Below are positions 63,222 to 64,000 of a stretch of 64,000 nt of DNA, piece by piece. The stretch is from positions 1 through 64,000 of the forward strand of contig NZ_VDCS01000016.1 in the NCBI RefSeq assembly GCF_006265225.1, read 5' to 3'. Each line of letters starts with the position of its first letter. Position 1 is the first letter of the stretch. The notes below the pieces were generated by a model. That model did not search any database. It was not told where the DNA came from and saw only the letters and a list, made by a program, of their open reading frames with translations. A program made the position numbers and the translations under genes. The DNA is from Allotamlana fucoidanivorans. Its GTDB lineage: Bacteria > Bacteroidota > Bacteroidia > Flavobacteriales > Flavobacteriaceae.

Positions 63222-63915
63222 ATTGTTCTGCTCTCACTTGGTTTACCTTGGTATCTTCCATAATAACACCGTCTCTCAATCGAACAATACGTTTACACAT
63301 ATTAGCTATATCTTCTTCATGAGTTACCATCAAAATGGTTTTGCCTTCATCGTTAAGTTTCTGAATAAAAGCCATAATATCATGCGAGGTCTTAGTATCT
63401 AGAGCTCCTGTTGGCTCATCGGCGAGCAACAATTTCGGATTTGCAGCTAATGCTCTTGCAATAGCTACACGCTGTTTTTGACCACCAGAAAGTTCTTTAG
63501 GCAAATGCTTTGCCCAATTTGCCAAACCCACTTTATCTAAATGAAACATGGCTTTCTCTTGCCGTTCTTTACGCTTCATCCCCTGATAATACAGAGGTAA
63601 GGCCACATTTTCAAGGGCTGTTTTGTAATTAATCAGATTAAAGGATTGGAAAATAAAACCTAGAAATTTGTTTCTGTATACGGCCGCCTTTTTTTCGGTT
63701 AAATTCTTTATAGGTAACCCATCAAGAATATATTCTCCTGAGTCTGCTTCGTCTAAAATTCCAATAATATTTAACAAGGTTGATTTCCCCGAGCCCGATG
63801 ACCCCATAATAGCAACCATTTCGCCTTCTTCAACGTTGAGATCAATTCCTTTTAAAACATGTAAACTAGAGTCTCCTATAGGATAGGATTTGTGAAGTTG
63901 TTGAATTTTTAACAT
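63214..63915 (-). CDS. ABC transporter ATP-binding protein (MacB/LolD type)
   Basis: A 233-residue ATPase. Walker A GSSGSGKST (about 38-46), signature LSGGQKQRVAIARALA, Walker B LLLADEPTGALD, H-loop MVTHEED. LNIIGILDEADSGEY is typical of the LolD/MacB group. It energises the two permeases downstream. It is the first gene of the efflux operon. The upstream 85 bp up to the window edge hold its promoter region, with no clear consensus box. Confidence 0.93.
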   Translation of the reverse strand: MLKIQQLHKSYPIGDSSLHVLKGIDLNVEEGEMVAIMGSSGSGKSTLLNIIGILDEADSGEYILDGLPIKNLTEKKAAVYRNKFLGFIFQSFNLINYKTALENVALPLYYQGMKRKERQEKAMFHLDKVGLANWAKHLPKELSGGQKQRVAIARALAANPKLLLADEPTGALDTKTSHDIMAFIQKLNDEGKTILMVTHEEDIANMCKRIVRLRDGVIMEDTKVNQVRAEQYV

Positions 63916-64000
63916 CCTGATGATTAGCTTTGTAAATTAGACTCCTATTACAAAGAAATGTTACAAATTCCGACCAAAAAATTATTTATTATTTTTTTAA

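Overview
The window looks like a chromosome segment of a marine member of the Flavobacteriaceae (Bacteroidota). The base composition is AT-rich. It carries a PorP/SprF protein of the type IX secretion type, lipoproteins with short flavobacterial signal peptides, a fused FolK/deoxynucleoside kinase, a DUF6089-uppS-bamA-ompH-ompH-murI envelope block, TAnnTTTG promoter boxes, and a GH2/GH117 pair of the kind used on red-algal galactans. The genus cannot be fixed from sequence alone.

Region 1 (1 to about 5400) is the most unusual part. It is an integron-like array of mobile gene cassettes, all read on the minus strand, separated by six repeats of 123-126 bp with imperfect palindromic ends (attC-like). 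A tyrosine recombinase (4235-5365) lies at the head of the array and points into it. In five of the six complete cassettes the two ends are perfectly complementary over exactly 10 nt, and in the sixth over 9 nt. This signature differs between cassettes, as expected if each cassette once circularised. Cargo: a GNAT acetyltransferase, a lipoprotein, small membrane and secreted proteins, unknown proteins, and one cassette with no gene.

Region 2 (5400-9500) is a second mobile segment. It holds two convergent small zinc-ribbon genes, each preceded by a strong palindrome, a MerR-like regulator, a 46-codon ORF and a large serine recombinase. The recombinase reading frame runs through the terminator and antisense strand of tRNA-Leu(UAA), which marks a probable integration junction. 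tRNA-Gly(GCC) follows.

Region 3 (9600-42450) is mostly core genome: mutS, an RNA methyltransferase, the GH2 and GH117 glycosidases, folK/dNK, a queuosine-precursor transporter, an AsmA-like protein, rpsU, a GH3-family protein, tig-clpP-clpX, pdxJ, nadK, uppS, bamA, two Skp/OmpH proteins and murI. A small stress cluster follows (hsp20, DnaJ-like, thioredoxin, unknown), with a sigma-54-like promoter in front of the DnaJ-like gene.

Region 4 (42450-64000) begins with a decayed TonB-C-terminal/leucine-rich-repeat remnant and a 1020-residue MORN-repeat protein. It then has a LytS/LytTR two-component pair, a vWFA protein, PorP/SprF, an Nfu-type Fe-S protein, a YyaL/DUF255 lipoprotein, MscS, and a minus-strand tripartite efflux operon (ABC ATPase, two permeases, HlyD adaptor, TolC) ending in tsaB.

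No rRNA genes, CRISPR arrays or complete insertion sequences were seen. All functions are inferred from recognisable motifs; no database search was run.
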